Positions 45,168 to 58,254 of a DNA stretch of 64,000 bases are shown here, piece after piece. The notes under the pieces are model-generated. The model was not told where the DNA came from and did no database searches. It saw only the letters and a program-made list of their open reading frames with translations. The position numbers and the translations under genes are program-made. This DNA is from Panonychus citri. Taxonomy: Eukaryota; Arthropoda; Arachnida; Trombidiformes; Tetranychidae. The stretch lies in contig NW_026515488.1 of the NCBI RefSeq assembly GCF_014898815.1, positions 1-64,000 on the forward strand, read 5' to 3'. Numbering within the stretch: the first letter of the stretch is position 1; each line of letters begins with the position of its first letter.

Positions 45168-45655
45168 TTGCTTTTTATTTCTTTAAATTGATGAGTAATG
45201 TTCAAACTTGTGACTTGTAAAGATGATGTAGATTTTGATGATTAATAGTTGGTTTATACTTGTGACTTTAAAGTTGACTTTGATTTCTTATGAATGAGAG
45301 TCTGTTATTTGGCTTTTTTTTTGTGATTTTGAAAACGTGGTTTCAGAAAATTCAATTGGAAATATAAAACTGATAAAGGTTTATATTTATTTGGGTTTGG
45401 TTGATTCTTCCTAAATTCACCTTCCAAACCCACCAATACATATACAGCTTTATTGTCTAAGACACGTGCACCTGAGATAGAGTAACTCTATCTCTCAATT
45501 GAAGTTATAGGATAAAGTAACTTTATCCTAACCTTTGTTATTGCTGGTTGATGAAGGTCAAAAGGTTTGGATGAAGTAACTTCATCCAATCCAAAACTGA
45601 ACTCAATCTTCAGCACCGCCTGATCACTGCGACAAAATAACACTTCACTGAAACA
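45168..45655 (-). other. Retrotransposon 5' leader with three hairpins
   Basis: Lies between the primer-binding site and gag. It contains three perfect inverted repeats with a TAA triloop: 45474-45494, 45508-45530 and 45567-45589 (stems 9-10 bp, each different). No ORF. A plausible region for packaging or translational control (inference). Confidence 0.8.
45474..45589. repeat. Three triloop hairpins in the leader
   Basis: 45474-45494 GAGATAGAG-TAA-CTCTATCTC; 45508-45530 with stem TAGGATAAAG; 45567-45589 with stem TTGGATGAAG. All have the loop TAA and differ by paired changes in the stem. Confidence 0.92.
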
Positions 45656-45671
45656 CGAGGCATCTCCACCA
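45656..45671 (-). promoter_or_regulatory. Primer-binding site, complementary to a tRNA-Ala 3' end
   Basis: Two bases inside the 5' LTR the element's sense strand reads TGGTGGAGATGCCTCG. Its complement ends ...GGCATCTCCACCA, the CCA-bearing acceptor end typical of eukaryotic tRNA-Ala (CATCTCC pairs with GGGGATG through the G3-U70 pair). Identity of the tRNA is from memory of tRNA-Ala ends. Confidence 0.75.
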
Positions 45672-45673
45672 TT

Positions 45674-46019
45674 TGTAAGGACAACATTGACAATAGATCG
45701 AATCAGTTTTGAAATGTAGATTTTAATAAACGAAAGGTAATTATTTCAAAAGGTACACAAAAGCTTAATGATTATTGGATAGGATTAGAGGTTAGTAAAG
45801 GTTGAATCAAAAGTAATTAAGGTGATTAGTGAAACATAATTGAAGTACAAAGGGTAATTGTATATTAAAGGGTAACTCGGAAGTGGATTGAGTTGTCAAT
45901 CCAATTCACCCTTAATATATACAAGAGTTTACGTAAAAATGATTACAAAGGTGTCGCTGTGTTCTAAGCGCGTATATTTAAAGATAATTACAACACAAAT
46001 AAAGCCTAATCCCTTAACA
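45674..46019 (-). repeat. 5' LTR (right copy)
   Basis: 346 bp direct repeat of 36188-36533 with no difference seen by eye. It holds U3, R and U5 of the element. Confidence 0.96.
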
Positions 46020-46024
46020 ATAAT
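46020..46024. repeat. Target-site duplication, right copy (ATAAT)
   Basis: Matches the five bases left of the element. The target is an (ATA/AAT)-rich stretch, so the exact length could be off by a base or two. Confidence 0.8.
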
Positions 46025-49000
46025 AATCAAAGTTAATTGTTGTGAATTAAAATTGATTCCCATGTGTAACTTTTTATTAATTTCCGAATCTTAATCATCT
46101 TTATGTTATTTTTAACTTAATCATGATTTTTGATTGTAATGATAAATGTAATGATCAGTTGATTGTTTAATCCAGCAAATCAATGAATTAATCAATTATT
46201 ATTAACAATTCACGATCTTTTTTAAATAACAATTTAAATTTATCAGCATCAAATTGATTCCCAATAGTTTGTGATTGTTTCATTATAAACAACAATCTAA
46301 TTGGTGATCATAATTGATTTATAAATAATTAATGTGATCAAATCTTGTCCCAATAATTGATTGTCGTTCAATCCCTTCAAATGATTAACTTAATTGTTCA
46401 CATAATAAAACATTGAAATCGTGAATAAAAAGACAGACAATTTACCGGAAATTAAATTGTTAACCAAAATCAAATCGTTGAAAGTGATTAGACTTCAACA
46501 ATTTAAATCGTTTTCATTATTAATAAACTGATAAGTTAATCAACTTTGACTTTGCATATTAATCGTGATTAATTAACATGAACAACTTCTTAATACTAAA
46601 TAACAATTGTAATGATCAGTAATCAGAAAACGACTAAAATTACAATTAACTTATCAATATTAATCAATCAGAACGTTGATAAAGTTTTAAAAAAGTTTGA
46701 GACACAATATGAAACGATTAACTGAATCAGTTATTAACAATTTAATCACAATCAATGATGTGAATATTGTTCATTATGATGAGTCTCACTTAATCACAAT
46801 TAAGAATCAAAATTAGATGCAGACAGAAACAAAATGAGCAAAAAAAGTTCATTTTTTTCCCATTCTGATCAAGTGAAATCAGAAACTAACCTGTTGATTC
46901 AGTTCATGATAATTGATCATTGATTAACATGGAAAGATATAATTTCTCATCATCCACTAGGTAAGGTCTTGAGACCCTTATAAGGTCATCATGATGGCCA
47001 CACCTCGACTCTAATAGTAACAATCAGCAGCCATTTTGTTTTCTAACTTGATCATGATTAGGGATTAGCTTGATTACGATAATGATGAAAACGATCATGA
47101 TGAGGATGAAAATTGTTGCTTCTGATGATTAGTTTAAACATTTTCCAGCCCTTTGACCGTAAATTAATTGCCGATAAATGAATCTACAATTTAACAATTT
47201 AATTGTGATCATTTAAATCATCCAACGTAAAAAAAATTCACCTTAACTTATAATCAACAATCAAACAATCATGGCAATGATTTATTTACTCTAAGCCTCT
47301 TTTGTTTATCATCATAAAGATAAAAACAAAACAAACTAGACTATTAATAGTTAATTAGTTGATTGTAAATGATTAACAAATTGTTTCCATCTAAATTTTG
47401 ATCGATTATCATTTTGAAATAATTGGTTCCTCTCTGAGTCTTTCAATAGTAATAGTAGTTAGTTGATTGTCGACAGCAACAGCAAACAATTAGCGGAAAA
47501 CTAAAGTCCATTAGATAATCATAATCATTTAGGATAATCAACTAATTATCAAAATTAAATTGTGATAAAAGTTTTGCTTCCTAAGCAATTAAGAGGATAT
47601 TTTTATGGTCACAATTAGGTTTACCTATTGACATTTAGTTAACTAGATCTACCTTGAAGTAATTAAAAGTTTAATTTAGTTGACTGTCATTAAAGTTTTA
47701 ATTGTTAATCAAAGTCGACACTTTAGCAATCAAATTTAATCATGATTAGATTGATAAACTGTTAAGACAAACAATGATACAGTTTTTAACATGAATAACA
47801 ATTAATTGAATTTCGAAAGAAAAAATATTTCAACTAATTGAAATAAACAAGATTAACTGTTAACCTTAACAATTTAAGTTCAATAAACTGATCAAATACA
47901 ATTACAATCAACTAAATATATTAATTTGATTATAATTATAATAATTAGATTAACAGTTAAAACTTTGAGGTCAATTCTGAGGCCAACAGCGTAAAGCATT
48001 TAACAGCATTTGATTATCTTGATTGGTGATAAAATTAAACAAATCACATTAAATTGTTGTAAATTTTTATATATAAATTACTCGAGATGATTTAACAATT
48101 TGATATAAAATTAGCACCCAATGATTATGATTAAATTTAATGATGAACTTTTAAAGTCTAACAAATTGATCAAAGGAAAACATTGATACAGTTTAATTGA
48201 TAATTTAAATTGTTTGAATATTAAATCAACTTGTAAACATTAATAATAATTGAAGAGATTAAATTTAATCCTATCAGAACAATTTAATTTAATTTTCTTC
48301 AGCTTATTCTTGATGTTTAACCATCAATACTGACCAATGGTCATCTTGACACTTGAATGGTCATCAAATGTTAATCCTATTTGATTGTGTGACCTTCTTG
48401 ATTTAATTTGATTGTCAATAATGATATACTTTGAGATTTACTGGATTTAATGGTTAATCAAGTTTAAATTGTTCAATATATTTTTTATTTCAAACCAATA
48501 ATTTGATTTTTCCTCACCAATGATAATATAATATCATCATCATGTGGGAGTTGATGGTAATCAATTGATCAACAATTTAAATTACTTCACAAACTAGTTT
48601 ATGTTTATCATCATCATCTTAACATGGTTGTTCAATTGATTTAATAACAAGTTGTTGTAAAATATTATCTTCCAAGTGAATCAGTAAATTGTTTGGATTG
48701 ATGAGTTTTCTCAATCAACTGTTGAAATTTAATTTTCCTCTTGTATATTAATCAAAATAAACTTAAATTTTTTTCCTCTCTACCAATATTACATAACAAC
48801 AATAACCAACAATTAACATAATCAAATACACATTCAACTTTATCATCAGTAGCAATTTAAATCAAGTATCATTAGATTTAATTGTTAAACAATCAACTTG
48901 ATTGTCGATGTCGTTGTGAAAGTTCAAGTGACAATTTAACAAACAAAATATTATAACCAACCTATTTTCTGATTACAAATGAACCATTTTGATTAGCAAC

Positions 49001-52000
49001 AATTAAAAAAAACTGATTGATTATATAATCATTATGATCTAGATGACAATTTTTTAATTAGGTTAATAGTTTACAATTTGTAAATTGTTGCCTGTTTACA
49101 CCCAGAAAAATGTTCATTGAGAAAAAGTGAAATTAAGGAAAGTGATCACTTTGATTGTGATTAAACTGATGATGATGATGATTAAGGTGAGGCTGATGAT
49201 GATTATGATGAGTAGATTGAATATTTAAATTGATTGTTTCAATTTGATTAAATTGATTCCTTAATTTTTGTTTTGCCGATCTTCACTTTATCAAATTAAG
49301 ATTGATCTTTAACTGTTTCCATTGATCATGATTAAGATGATCAAAAACTTGACTATTAACAAATTGATTCACTCTCATTTACCTTAATTGTTGTTACCAA
49401 TTTAACTAAAAATTGATTTTTCTAAATATTGATAATCAATTAATAGTCAACTAATGGATATTAATATTAGTTATAAAACTTTTTTTGACTTTCGCTGTTG
49501 ATGAAAAACATTTTAATCACGATTAGTTAATTAAAGTTTACAATTAAGGTAAGAAAATGATGATTATTACAATTTAATTGATAACATTAATAATCATATA
49601 TATAAATTTATCAATAATTAATTGTGATAATAATAAGATTTATATAATTTCTTGAAGGCGTTGGTTCATTTTTTTATCATTAACTTTCCGATTTGCTCTT
49701 GATTACAGAATTTGCTTTTTTTTTAATTGTAAACAATTAAACGGAATAAACAATTTAAGATAATGCTAAAAATAATATTAATTGTTAGCCTGATGGAAAT
49801 TAATTAATCAATAACAATTGATTTACATTCAAAGTATCCAACGTAATTGGTTTAGCTAATTAACATGAATCTTTTCGTAATCATTAATGATTGATTGTAT
49901 TGAATTGCTAATTGTTAATTGTTGATTAACTTTGGTAAATTGCTCTAAATGGTTTGTAATGTTTAGCAAACAAAAAGTGTAATCAATTTTTTTTTCCTGA
50001 TTCTCACAATTGTTGTTGATAAAGTGAGTTGATTTGGTTTGTTAATATGAAACTGTGAAGATGAGTTATGATTAACAGATTATCATGATTAAGTTAATTG
50101 TTCATGATAAATGATTCCGAATGTAAAAGTAACAATATTCCCAAACAAACTTGGAGATTCAAACATACATGAAAGAGAGAGAGAGAGAGAGAGTCAGAAT
50201 TATATCAATTTCTTACAGAATATAATTTCGTTTCGATTCAGAAACGACCACCAATCATGGAAGTTCTGATTACAGGGTGATTCTTTAAAGTTCTTTGCTT
50301 GATTTGTACCAATTATCCAGTTGATGGTTATGAGTTATTCTTCAGAAATGAACATTATCTCTCTCGTTTTATTCATTAAACTTTTGGCGAAAAGTTGATA
50401 ACAATATCAATCGGCCAAAGTTGAAAGGTGAGTTATTAGTTATATTGGATACGAATGCTCAAGAAAATCTGAACGATTCTTTTTTCATCATTTCAATGGA
50501 TAATTATGAATATTATTATTAGTTCTGTTATCAAATAGTGTAAAGAAATATATTCAACATAACTGTCAACCATTTGTTGTTCATATTTGTCAATCTCATG
50601 TCATGTAAACTTACAGTTCAATTAACTGAACTGAATTTCTGTCTAGAAATAAGTAGATTGCAAATTGATGAAAAGCCAAATGAAAACAAGATGAAAAGTT
50701 TATTGTTATCACATCAATTTACTTGTGACAATTAACTTATCAAATAGGATGATTACTATTCAAATTAGATTGTATTATTAGTACTAATTAGCTTAATTGG
50801 TGCCTAAATAATCAAGGCCAAGGTTGAGGCCTATTCTCACGTCCTGAAAATTCAACGTGAGAAACAAACGGAAGATGAAATAAAGATGAAGACCAGAATG
50901 ATTTTATGATGATTAGGATGAAAAGGTGATGAAGATAATTATCATCATGTAAATAATAATCATCACCATCATCATGATCCATCTTTGATTATCATTGAAG
51001 TTTTAAAATTCAGGTAAATCTGATTGATCTCAGTTTTCTTGTTGATCAAAATTTTTTTTCAACTTCTAGTGTTTATTTATGTTTTCATGATTGTATTGAT
51101 TAATTTGATTGTTACCCTTGATTATAATAATTCATATCAATCAATTGGTTTAAGGTGTCAGTGATAATCATGTTAATCACACGTTAATCTAAGTGCAATA
51201 ATCAACTGATTTACAGGATGAAAAGGTTGATAATCAAGTTGATTGATCCAAAAGATTTGTATTGATGAGGAAATTGAAATAAACTTGAATTTTCATCATT
51301 CCTATCAGTTAATTGAGTTAGTTATCAACCTGTTGATTAAATTGATGATGATCAAACAGAGACAAATTAAATTGTCGACTTGAGGGTTTCAAATGATTAA
51401 CAATTTACCGTTAATGGTTAATTCATAAATTGTTGCTTCAAGTTTTGAGATTTTTGTTGTTTTTTACCATTTGATTGATGTTGATAATTATCAGTTAATC
51501 ATTACTGGTTTAAATTATTTGATTCAAGCTAATTATTATAATCTTCATCTTCATCTTCATCTTCATCATTACTATGTTAATCATCACCGTATAGATTATA
51601 AATTCAAAATGGATTAATAATAATCAGGATCAATAATCTTAATCATAATCATTATTTAAAGGTTGGGGATTCATGTTTTATTTTCCGGGAAGTTTAATGT
51701 TACCTTGATTAAGTTTTATGATTAAAGTTAATCACAAACTTGTGAGAATCAAAATAATACGTTTGGTGACACACAATTAATCAGCTGATTAACTGGTTAA
51801 TCCTTTACAATTGTCTGATTACTATTATTTTGATTGTGAAATCAAAGGTATTGATATAATAATCAATGGCACCAAGAATTGGGGTTAACTAATTACGATG
51901 AAATAATCAGAATCAGAATTTAAATTGACAATGATTAACAACTACAATTGGTGATTTGTACTTTCCTGTCCAATTCAAACAATTAACTCAATCACCTAGG

Positions 52001-55000
52001 AGTTGATTGAGTTAATTGTCCAATTTTTGTTTCCCTCTCTGACCCAAATCATTTTTGCCGTTGATTTAGTTTACAATCAAATTTGATTGTCACTTGTCAA
52101 CTAATCAGCAATTTCCTGCTTTTAATATTTGATTAATCAGATTGTTAATATAACAGTTAATTACTAATCAACATAATCAAAATAATAAAGTTAATCATCT
52201 AATATTTACACTGTATTATTATGAAATATTAATTCAGTTATTAGTTTGTTTAATTAACTAAATTTTGAATCATGTTTACTTAATTTAAAGTGTTATAAAT
52301 AGATTACAATTATTTGCATTTGATTTGAAAACAATTAAAAAAAAGTTTAATTCACCAACCAAGTCAAATATGATTAATTAATTAATTAAAACCCAACCAA
52401 TGTAACTTGGCAACAACAGCAATTAACTAATCATCAGAAAAGTTTTAGCTTGAATGAATAAAACTATTATTAAACTTTTAGATAATTAATTAAACAATTT
52501 CACCCATTTGAATATTAATTAATCAAATATAGGAAAATGAAACAATTAACAAAAAATTCAACACTAAATCAAGTGAAATAGGTAATTAATTGATAGTAAT
52601 TAACTAATTAATTCACTTGTTAGTTGAGCAAAAGTTTCTGTTGTTATTTATGGTAAACTTTTGATTCGATGAATTTTTTTAATTTCATCTTAATTGTTGA
52701 TTCTAAATCTTATCTAATTAGGCCAGCAATTTATAAATTGTTGTGTACATCATTTAAACCAGCTTAGATTAACAACAATTAGAGTTAAATGTCTCAAGAG
52801 GATTTCCAAATGTTCAAGTGATTACGTGATTATTATTAGCAATCAAATGTTGTCAATTGTGACAATTTAACTACAATTAGCTAATGATTATTAGCTTTAA
52901 AATCAACTGCAATCATCATCATTGATCAAAATTGGATCAGCTAACCAATAGTTTAATTACAATTAACTTAGTCCAATGGTTTTGAGCTTATATAAATTTT
53001 TGAAGGTAATCATAAATTTTGATGATGATTAAAATTGATTGTTGGTTGATAAGTGACCAACTGACCTTCCGATAAAGATAATAATCATCTTAACAGTTTA
53101 ATTAATCATTAATCACGATTTATATTTTATTGAGAAACGTTAAAACGTTTAATCACCCTGATTGATTATAATTACAATGATATTACAAATGTTATGTTAT
53201 TATCAAACTGTTGAGATCGTTAATCAACACATACATGTATCATGTTCATCTGAACAATTAACCTTTTAACATATTGATTAGTTACAAAAATGAGCTAAAT
53301 CATTCAGAATACTCAATAGCCCAATACCAGAACTTCACAATTCAACCTAATCCCTAATTCAGCCCTTGTCTTGATCGCTATAAACGCTGAAAATTAGTTA
53401 CAATTGATTAATATATCGAGAGTGATATCGATTGATATTGGTGAGAAAATATCGATTTGATTATATTGAAGGAACTGAAGTTCTGAACATTTATGTTGGA
53501 TGATTTGAGAAACGAATCAGAGTTTATATTAATGTTTTGGTCTAATTGTTGATCAATTTGGTATCGGTTTGCTTTTCTTTGAATGGTAACTGATTCAAAT
53601 TCAATTTGATTACAAGTTGATTAACATTAGTTATCGATGCAAATTAGTCATCATATTGATCAAATCGAATCACAATTAACCCAAATCAAGTCTAATTTTT
53701 TAATTCATCAATACTATTATTTACATATTTTAGTGACAGTAATTAAAATTGATTCACTTTTAGATTTGGGTCAGTTTGTTGATTAATTTTGATGATGACC
53801 AATCCTTTTGATTGCTTTGGATGATTAAAAAAACTATTAATAATGTATATTTTTTTTTCATGTAATCAACCAACAATCAGCAAAGATAAGTACAATTAAC
53901 AGTAAATTATATTGTTAATTGTGGTTCAAATGACAAAATTGATAGTTAATCAAACAACATGAAAAAAAAACAATTAACCATAAATAGTAAACAAATAAAG
54001 GTTTGGTTATTGTGATAATTTGTTTATTGTTGGTTAATTATTATTTGATTAGTAACAATTAAAGTTTTACAATTGATTATCAATCTGATTCAGTCTAAAT
54101 CAGTTCAAGTAAACAATCAACGTCCAGCAATTAAATTACATCTGATTGTTAATAGTAACAGTCTATTAATAGTCTAATCAAAAATTAGCAAAATTAATTT
54201 AAATCATTTCGCGATTCCTGGGTAACAATTAAATTAAATCAATTTTCTTAAATCGTTACAATTAAATTTGATAATAGTAAATTGTAATAATATTTCCAGA
54301 AGAATTCAAATCAAAAGCAATTAACTTTGATCACGAATAAATCAGAAAATTGAACTGGTAATTAATTTAATTTTTAACCTTTTGATTTGTTTGACAATTT
54401 AAATTGTTGTTGTTCTTAAAATTTAAATTCAATTTGATCACAATTAAAAATCAAATTGAATGATCACAATTCACACAAAGATAATCAAAGTGCAAAACTT
54501 TTTAAATCGTTGATTGTGTTCAACTATTTGGATTGATTGAAATACAATCAACGGGTGATCAGTTGATTATTATTATTGAGCCAGATGATTAACGGGAAAT
54601 CGTTGTTAATCATTAACTAGATTAACTGGATTAACCTGAAAATTAACGAAAAACCAAGAAAAAAATAACAAAAATTAACGAACAAGAAAAGTTGATTAGC
54701 TTGAAAAAGAAAGAAAAATTTTTCTTATTAATTAAACTTCCTTCTTAATTTATATTATTAATCATAAATAATCAAAGATTAATGAACTTGATTTAATCAT
54801 CTAAGACAAATGATTAAGTTTAAAATTAAAAAAAATTTTCCTCATAATTAATAACTAATTGTTAGAACTGTAAGTTAATCATTTGAAACCGTCAATGAAT
54901 TTAGATGCGATTCAACTAACTGTAAATGAAGAGACACAATTTGAATTAAAAAAGTTATTAATTAATTTTTTCTTAAACATTAATCAACTAATTGTCATAA

Positions 55001-57141
55001 CATTCAAGCTAATCTTATCAAATTCAATCATAATTGACTGATTGTAAAAACTATTGATTAATTCATGATAAAGTTTGAAATCTTAATCAACAATTTCAAT
55101 TGAAAAATCAAATTCATGTTAAATTTGACAAGAATTACAAGTTGAAACTGTTCATTGGGATTCGTTTCTGAATCTTTTCCCATGATCTTCATGGAATCAC
55201 ATCTATGAAAAGACCTGATAAACCACCGAAAGATGAAAATTGATTTAATTGTTGATTCGAAGATGATTAAACAATTAACTCGGAGGGTCAATTCTTCAAC
55301 CAATCTGAAGGTTAAGTGTTTGTTTTGTTTTGAGATTAAAACTCTTTATGTTGATTATAATTTAATTTCACTCCTATCGATTATTAGATTATGAGATATT
55401 TTTAATAATTAATCAATCAGACAATTAACTTAAGTGTTGATGGTTATATTTGGTGGTGATAAAGTTAATCAGCAAATTTCATTTCAAATTAACTTGATTA
55501 GTTTATATTATTTTGGTCATTCCTAAGAACTGAGCAACTTTTTTGATAGTTTCAATTATTAGGATTAAATTGTTGATTCACTTTGACCAAATTAAATCAA
55601 CAACTAAATTGTTGTCCAATTGATTATAACCTTAATTGTGTAAAAATATTTTCAACTTTTGTTTCTCAATTTAATTTAAATCACTGATTGTGATCAGAGA
55701 TATTTAAAAATATGATGAGATTTGATGTTTACAATATGGTAAGTTGATTAATTTTAATTGCCACTAAAATGATTTAACGATTAGTCTTTGATTAATGTTT
55801 TCTAATTTGATTGGTATCATTATGAGTCAATATGAATTAACTAATTGTGATCAAATATTGCTCATTGATGATGACGATTAACAATCTAATTGAATACTAC
55901 AAAACTGATCAAATAAATAGACAATTTAACCTCAATTAATTGTCAACATGAAACAATGAGAAGGTGAGAAAACAATTAATTAGTTCAGATTTAATTAGAA
56001 TCATTAACCACAGTTGATTAAAATATCTAACAATTAATCAAAATAATCTGTTTTCAACCTTGTTCCTGTTGATCAAATTTAATTACAATTTAAACAGGAA
56101 GGTGAATAGACATTTAATTTAGTTAAATTGAAAACTAGAAATTAACTAACAATTAACTTTCCGGTTTTGAAAAAAATATTCATATTAAAACAGTTGATTG
56201 CAATTGATTGTGTTTCTTTGATTACTAATTGTATAGAATTAATTTCATCCATAATCAAATCAAGTTCAAACTGGATTATAGTTAACTATGTAATCTAATA
56301 TTATAACTTAGTGATTAACCTATGGAGACGCCATCAACAATTAAAGTAATTGTAATTTGTTTGGTCTTGTTACTTGATTTTTATTTTTCTATTAATTATT
56401 GATTGATTACTATTAATTACTATGTACCTTGAGATGGCAGTTTTCAACAATTAAGCTTCAACAACATGATTTGTCAGTATTTTAATTGTTGATTAGTCAA
56501 GTTAATTATCATAAACCATGGAAATTGTTTTCTTTTTTACCTTATAAATCAACAACCGATTGGAGAGAGAGACTAAATTGTTTGATTTAATGGTGAAAGA
56601 CAGAAAAAAAGTAAACTAAATCATTGATACAATTAAGTACAACCCATATGATGATCAATGATTACTTGAAATCTTTATCATCATCGTAACAATCAGTGAA
56701 ATCATAATTATTTGTGTACATTAATTGACGAAATATGACAAAATTAACCATCATCATTAAATAAACTAACAACAACAACAATTAGAACGAGTTAATTGTG
56801 AAAATTAGTGAGAGAGAGAGAGAGTCAGAGGTGATCAACTCTCACAATCACCTAAAGACTTATTGGTTAGTTAATTAACCAAAAGTCTTTGATTAAATCA
56901 TGTTGATTAATTATTCTTAACATTGTATGAATCCTCGCCTCGTTTTAATTTGATTTTTATAAATATTCTTTGTTATCATTTACTAATCATTTACTAATCA
57001 TCGACACCATCATCTCCATAATTGGTTCAACTGTAAATTGTGATATCAACTCTTCTTTATGATTGTTATTGTAATTAGAATCGTTCCTATCAAGGATTAA
57101 CCGGTTATCCACCGACTTCCTGGTTTGATCCATACTCGACA
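46025..57141. other. 11 kb gene-poor region
   Basis: Very AT-rich, with recurrent ATTAAC/CAATTA/GATTAA words, short GAT runs and small GA tracts (50164-50195, 56812-56825). I found no ORF with coding character, no RNA gene and no transposon ends. It may hold distal regulatory sequence or an upstream untranslated exon of the innexin gene, but nothing shows that. Confidence 0.5.
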
Positions 57142-58254
57142 ATGGATGGACTATTTCGAGGATTGTCCAAGTTAATCAAGATCACGCCAGTGACCAACGA
57201 CGATATCGTCTTTCGACTTCATCGACAACTCACCGTTTTAATACTCTTCGCCTTTTCCATAATAGTGACCGCTCGTCAGTATATCGGTGATCCAATTGAC
57301 TGTTTACCCAAAAGTGAGATTTCATCTGACCTACTGGACACTTATTGTTGGATCCATACCACGTTTAGTATTGAAAGTGCCTGGAATAAAACGATCGGAA
57401 CGGAAGTTCCTTACCCGGGAATCGATAATTCCAGAGGTTCTGATCGTGTTCACCATTATTATTATCAATGGGTTTGTTTTTTTCTCTTCATTCAAGCTCT
57501 TCTTTTTTATCTTCCTCGATTCTTATGGAAATCATTTGAAAATCATCGTTTATCCTCCATCGTTATGGATCTTCATTCACCGATTTTATCTCATGATGAG
57601 AGATCGAGACAAATTAAAATCTTCATCAATTATTTCATCGCTCATCTTGGTTACAATGGGATTTTCACTTTTCAATATTATTTCTGTCAAATCCTTTGTT
57701 TCGCCAATGTGGTTGGTCAAATGTGGGCCACCGATTGGTTTCTCAATGGGGAATTCAGTACCTATGGTTGGAGGGTTTGGTTTTTCACCGACCAAACTGA
57801 TCCAGGATTAAGGTTCGACCCTATGGTCAAAGTGTTTCCCACTATGACGAAATGCACCTTCTACAAATATGGTCACTCTGGTGACATAGAAAAGTTTGAC
57901 ACAATTTGTATTCTAATTGTCAACATACTCAATCAAAAATTATATTTTTTCCTATGGAATTGGTTTTGGTTCCTTTCGATCATAACTGGTATCTGGTTGG
58001 CCTATCGCTTGATCATCGTTTCCTGGCCTCAAGTGCGTTCCCTTGTTATTCGTGGACGGTCAAAGATGATTAAAAATGACGATGATTTGAAAATCGTTTT
58101 AAGATCAATTAGTTTTGCTGATTGGTTTGTCCTTGATTTGATTGCCACCAATGTTGATTCAATGAATTTTAAAGATATCATTAAAGAATTAGCTTTACAT
58201 TTTAAACCTAAAAGACAACAATTAAATCAAAAAACAATATCAACAATTGATTAG
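57142..58254 (+). CDS. Innexin (gap-junction protein), intronless
   Basis: 370 codons in one exon. Innexins form intercellular channels in protostomes: four transmembrane helices with N- and C-termini in the cytosol. TM1 is near 30-47 (LTVLILFAFSIIVTARQYIG). The first extracellular loop has its two cysteines (C54 in GDPIDC, C69 in DTYCW). TM2 carries the family signature YYQW (107-110) followed by VCFFLFIQALLFYLPRFLWK. TM3 is near 170-192. The second loop has C238 (TKCTFYKYG) and C256 (DTICILIVNILNQK). TM4 is near 267-292. The C-terminal GDWFxL-like motif appears as ADWFVLDLIATNVD. Length matches the family (360-400). The start ATG begins MDGLFRGLSKL, typical for innexins. Many arthropod innexins have introns; this one has none and could be a retrocopy or lineage-specific paralogue (inference). 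Confidence 0.96.
   Translation: MDGLFRGLSKLIKITPVTNDDIVFRLHRQLTVLILFAFSIIVTARQYIGDPIDCLPKSEISSDLLDTYCWIHTTFSIESAWNKTIGTEVPYPGIDNSRGSDRVHHYYYQWVCFFLFIQALLFYLPRFLWKSFENHRLSSIVMDLHSPILSHDERSRQIKIFINYFIAHLGYNGIFTFQYYFCQILCFANVVGQMWATDWFLNGEFSTYGWRVWFFTDQTDPGLRFDPMVKVFPTMTKCTFYKYGHSGDIEKFDTICILIVNILNQKLYFFLWNWFWFLSIITGIWLAYRLIIVSWPQVRSLVIRGRSKMIKNDDDLKIVLRSISFADWFVLDLIATNVDSMNFKDIIKELALHFKPKRQQLNQKTISTID

Larger units (their letters stand above)
36188..46019 (-). mobile_element. Complete Ty3/gypsy-type LTR retrotransposon with accessory exonuclease ORF
   Basis: 9.83 kb, minus strand. Two direct 346 bp LTRs (TG...CA ends) are identical by eye and flanked by a 5 bp target duplication. Order in the element's sense: 5' LTR (45674-46019), primer-binding site, hairpin-rich leader, gag-protease, RT-RNase H-integrase, a hairpin-rich spacer of about 750 nt, accessory RING/exonuclease coding region, purine-rich tract, 3' LTR (36188-36533). 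The PR-RT-RH-IN order with integrase last places it in Ty3/gypsy (Metaviridae) and not Copia. No envelope-like ORF is present. An in-frame stop, two frame breaks in pol and one in the accessory region mean this copy as written would not make full-length Pol. The sequence-identical LTRs indicate a very recent insertion. Confidence 0.97.

Noticed and set aside
37859..45589. CRISPR-like or regulatory-protein operator array
   Set aside because: The inverted repeats differ in stem sequence, are irregularly spaced, and lie within coding and leader regions of a eukaryotic retrotransposon.
36188..46019. Endogenous retrovirus with an envelope
   Set aside because: The extra 3' coding region lacks signal peptide, fusion peptide and transmembrane anchor, and instead has exonuclease and Cys-rich motifs.
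55058..55303. 81-codon minus-strand ORF
   Set aside because: Isolated, AT-biased, no motif and no flanking gene signals.
57287..57811. 174-codon ORF in another frame of the innexin exon
   Set aside because: Out-of-frame shadow; the overlapping frame has unmistakable innexin motifs.
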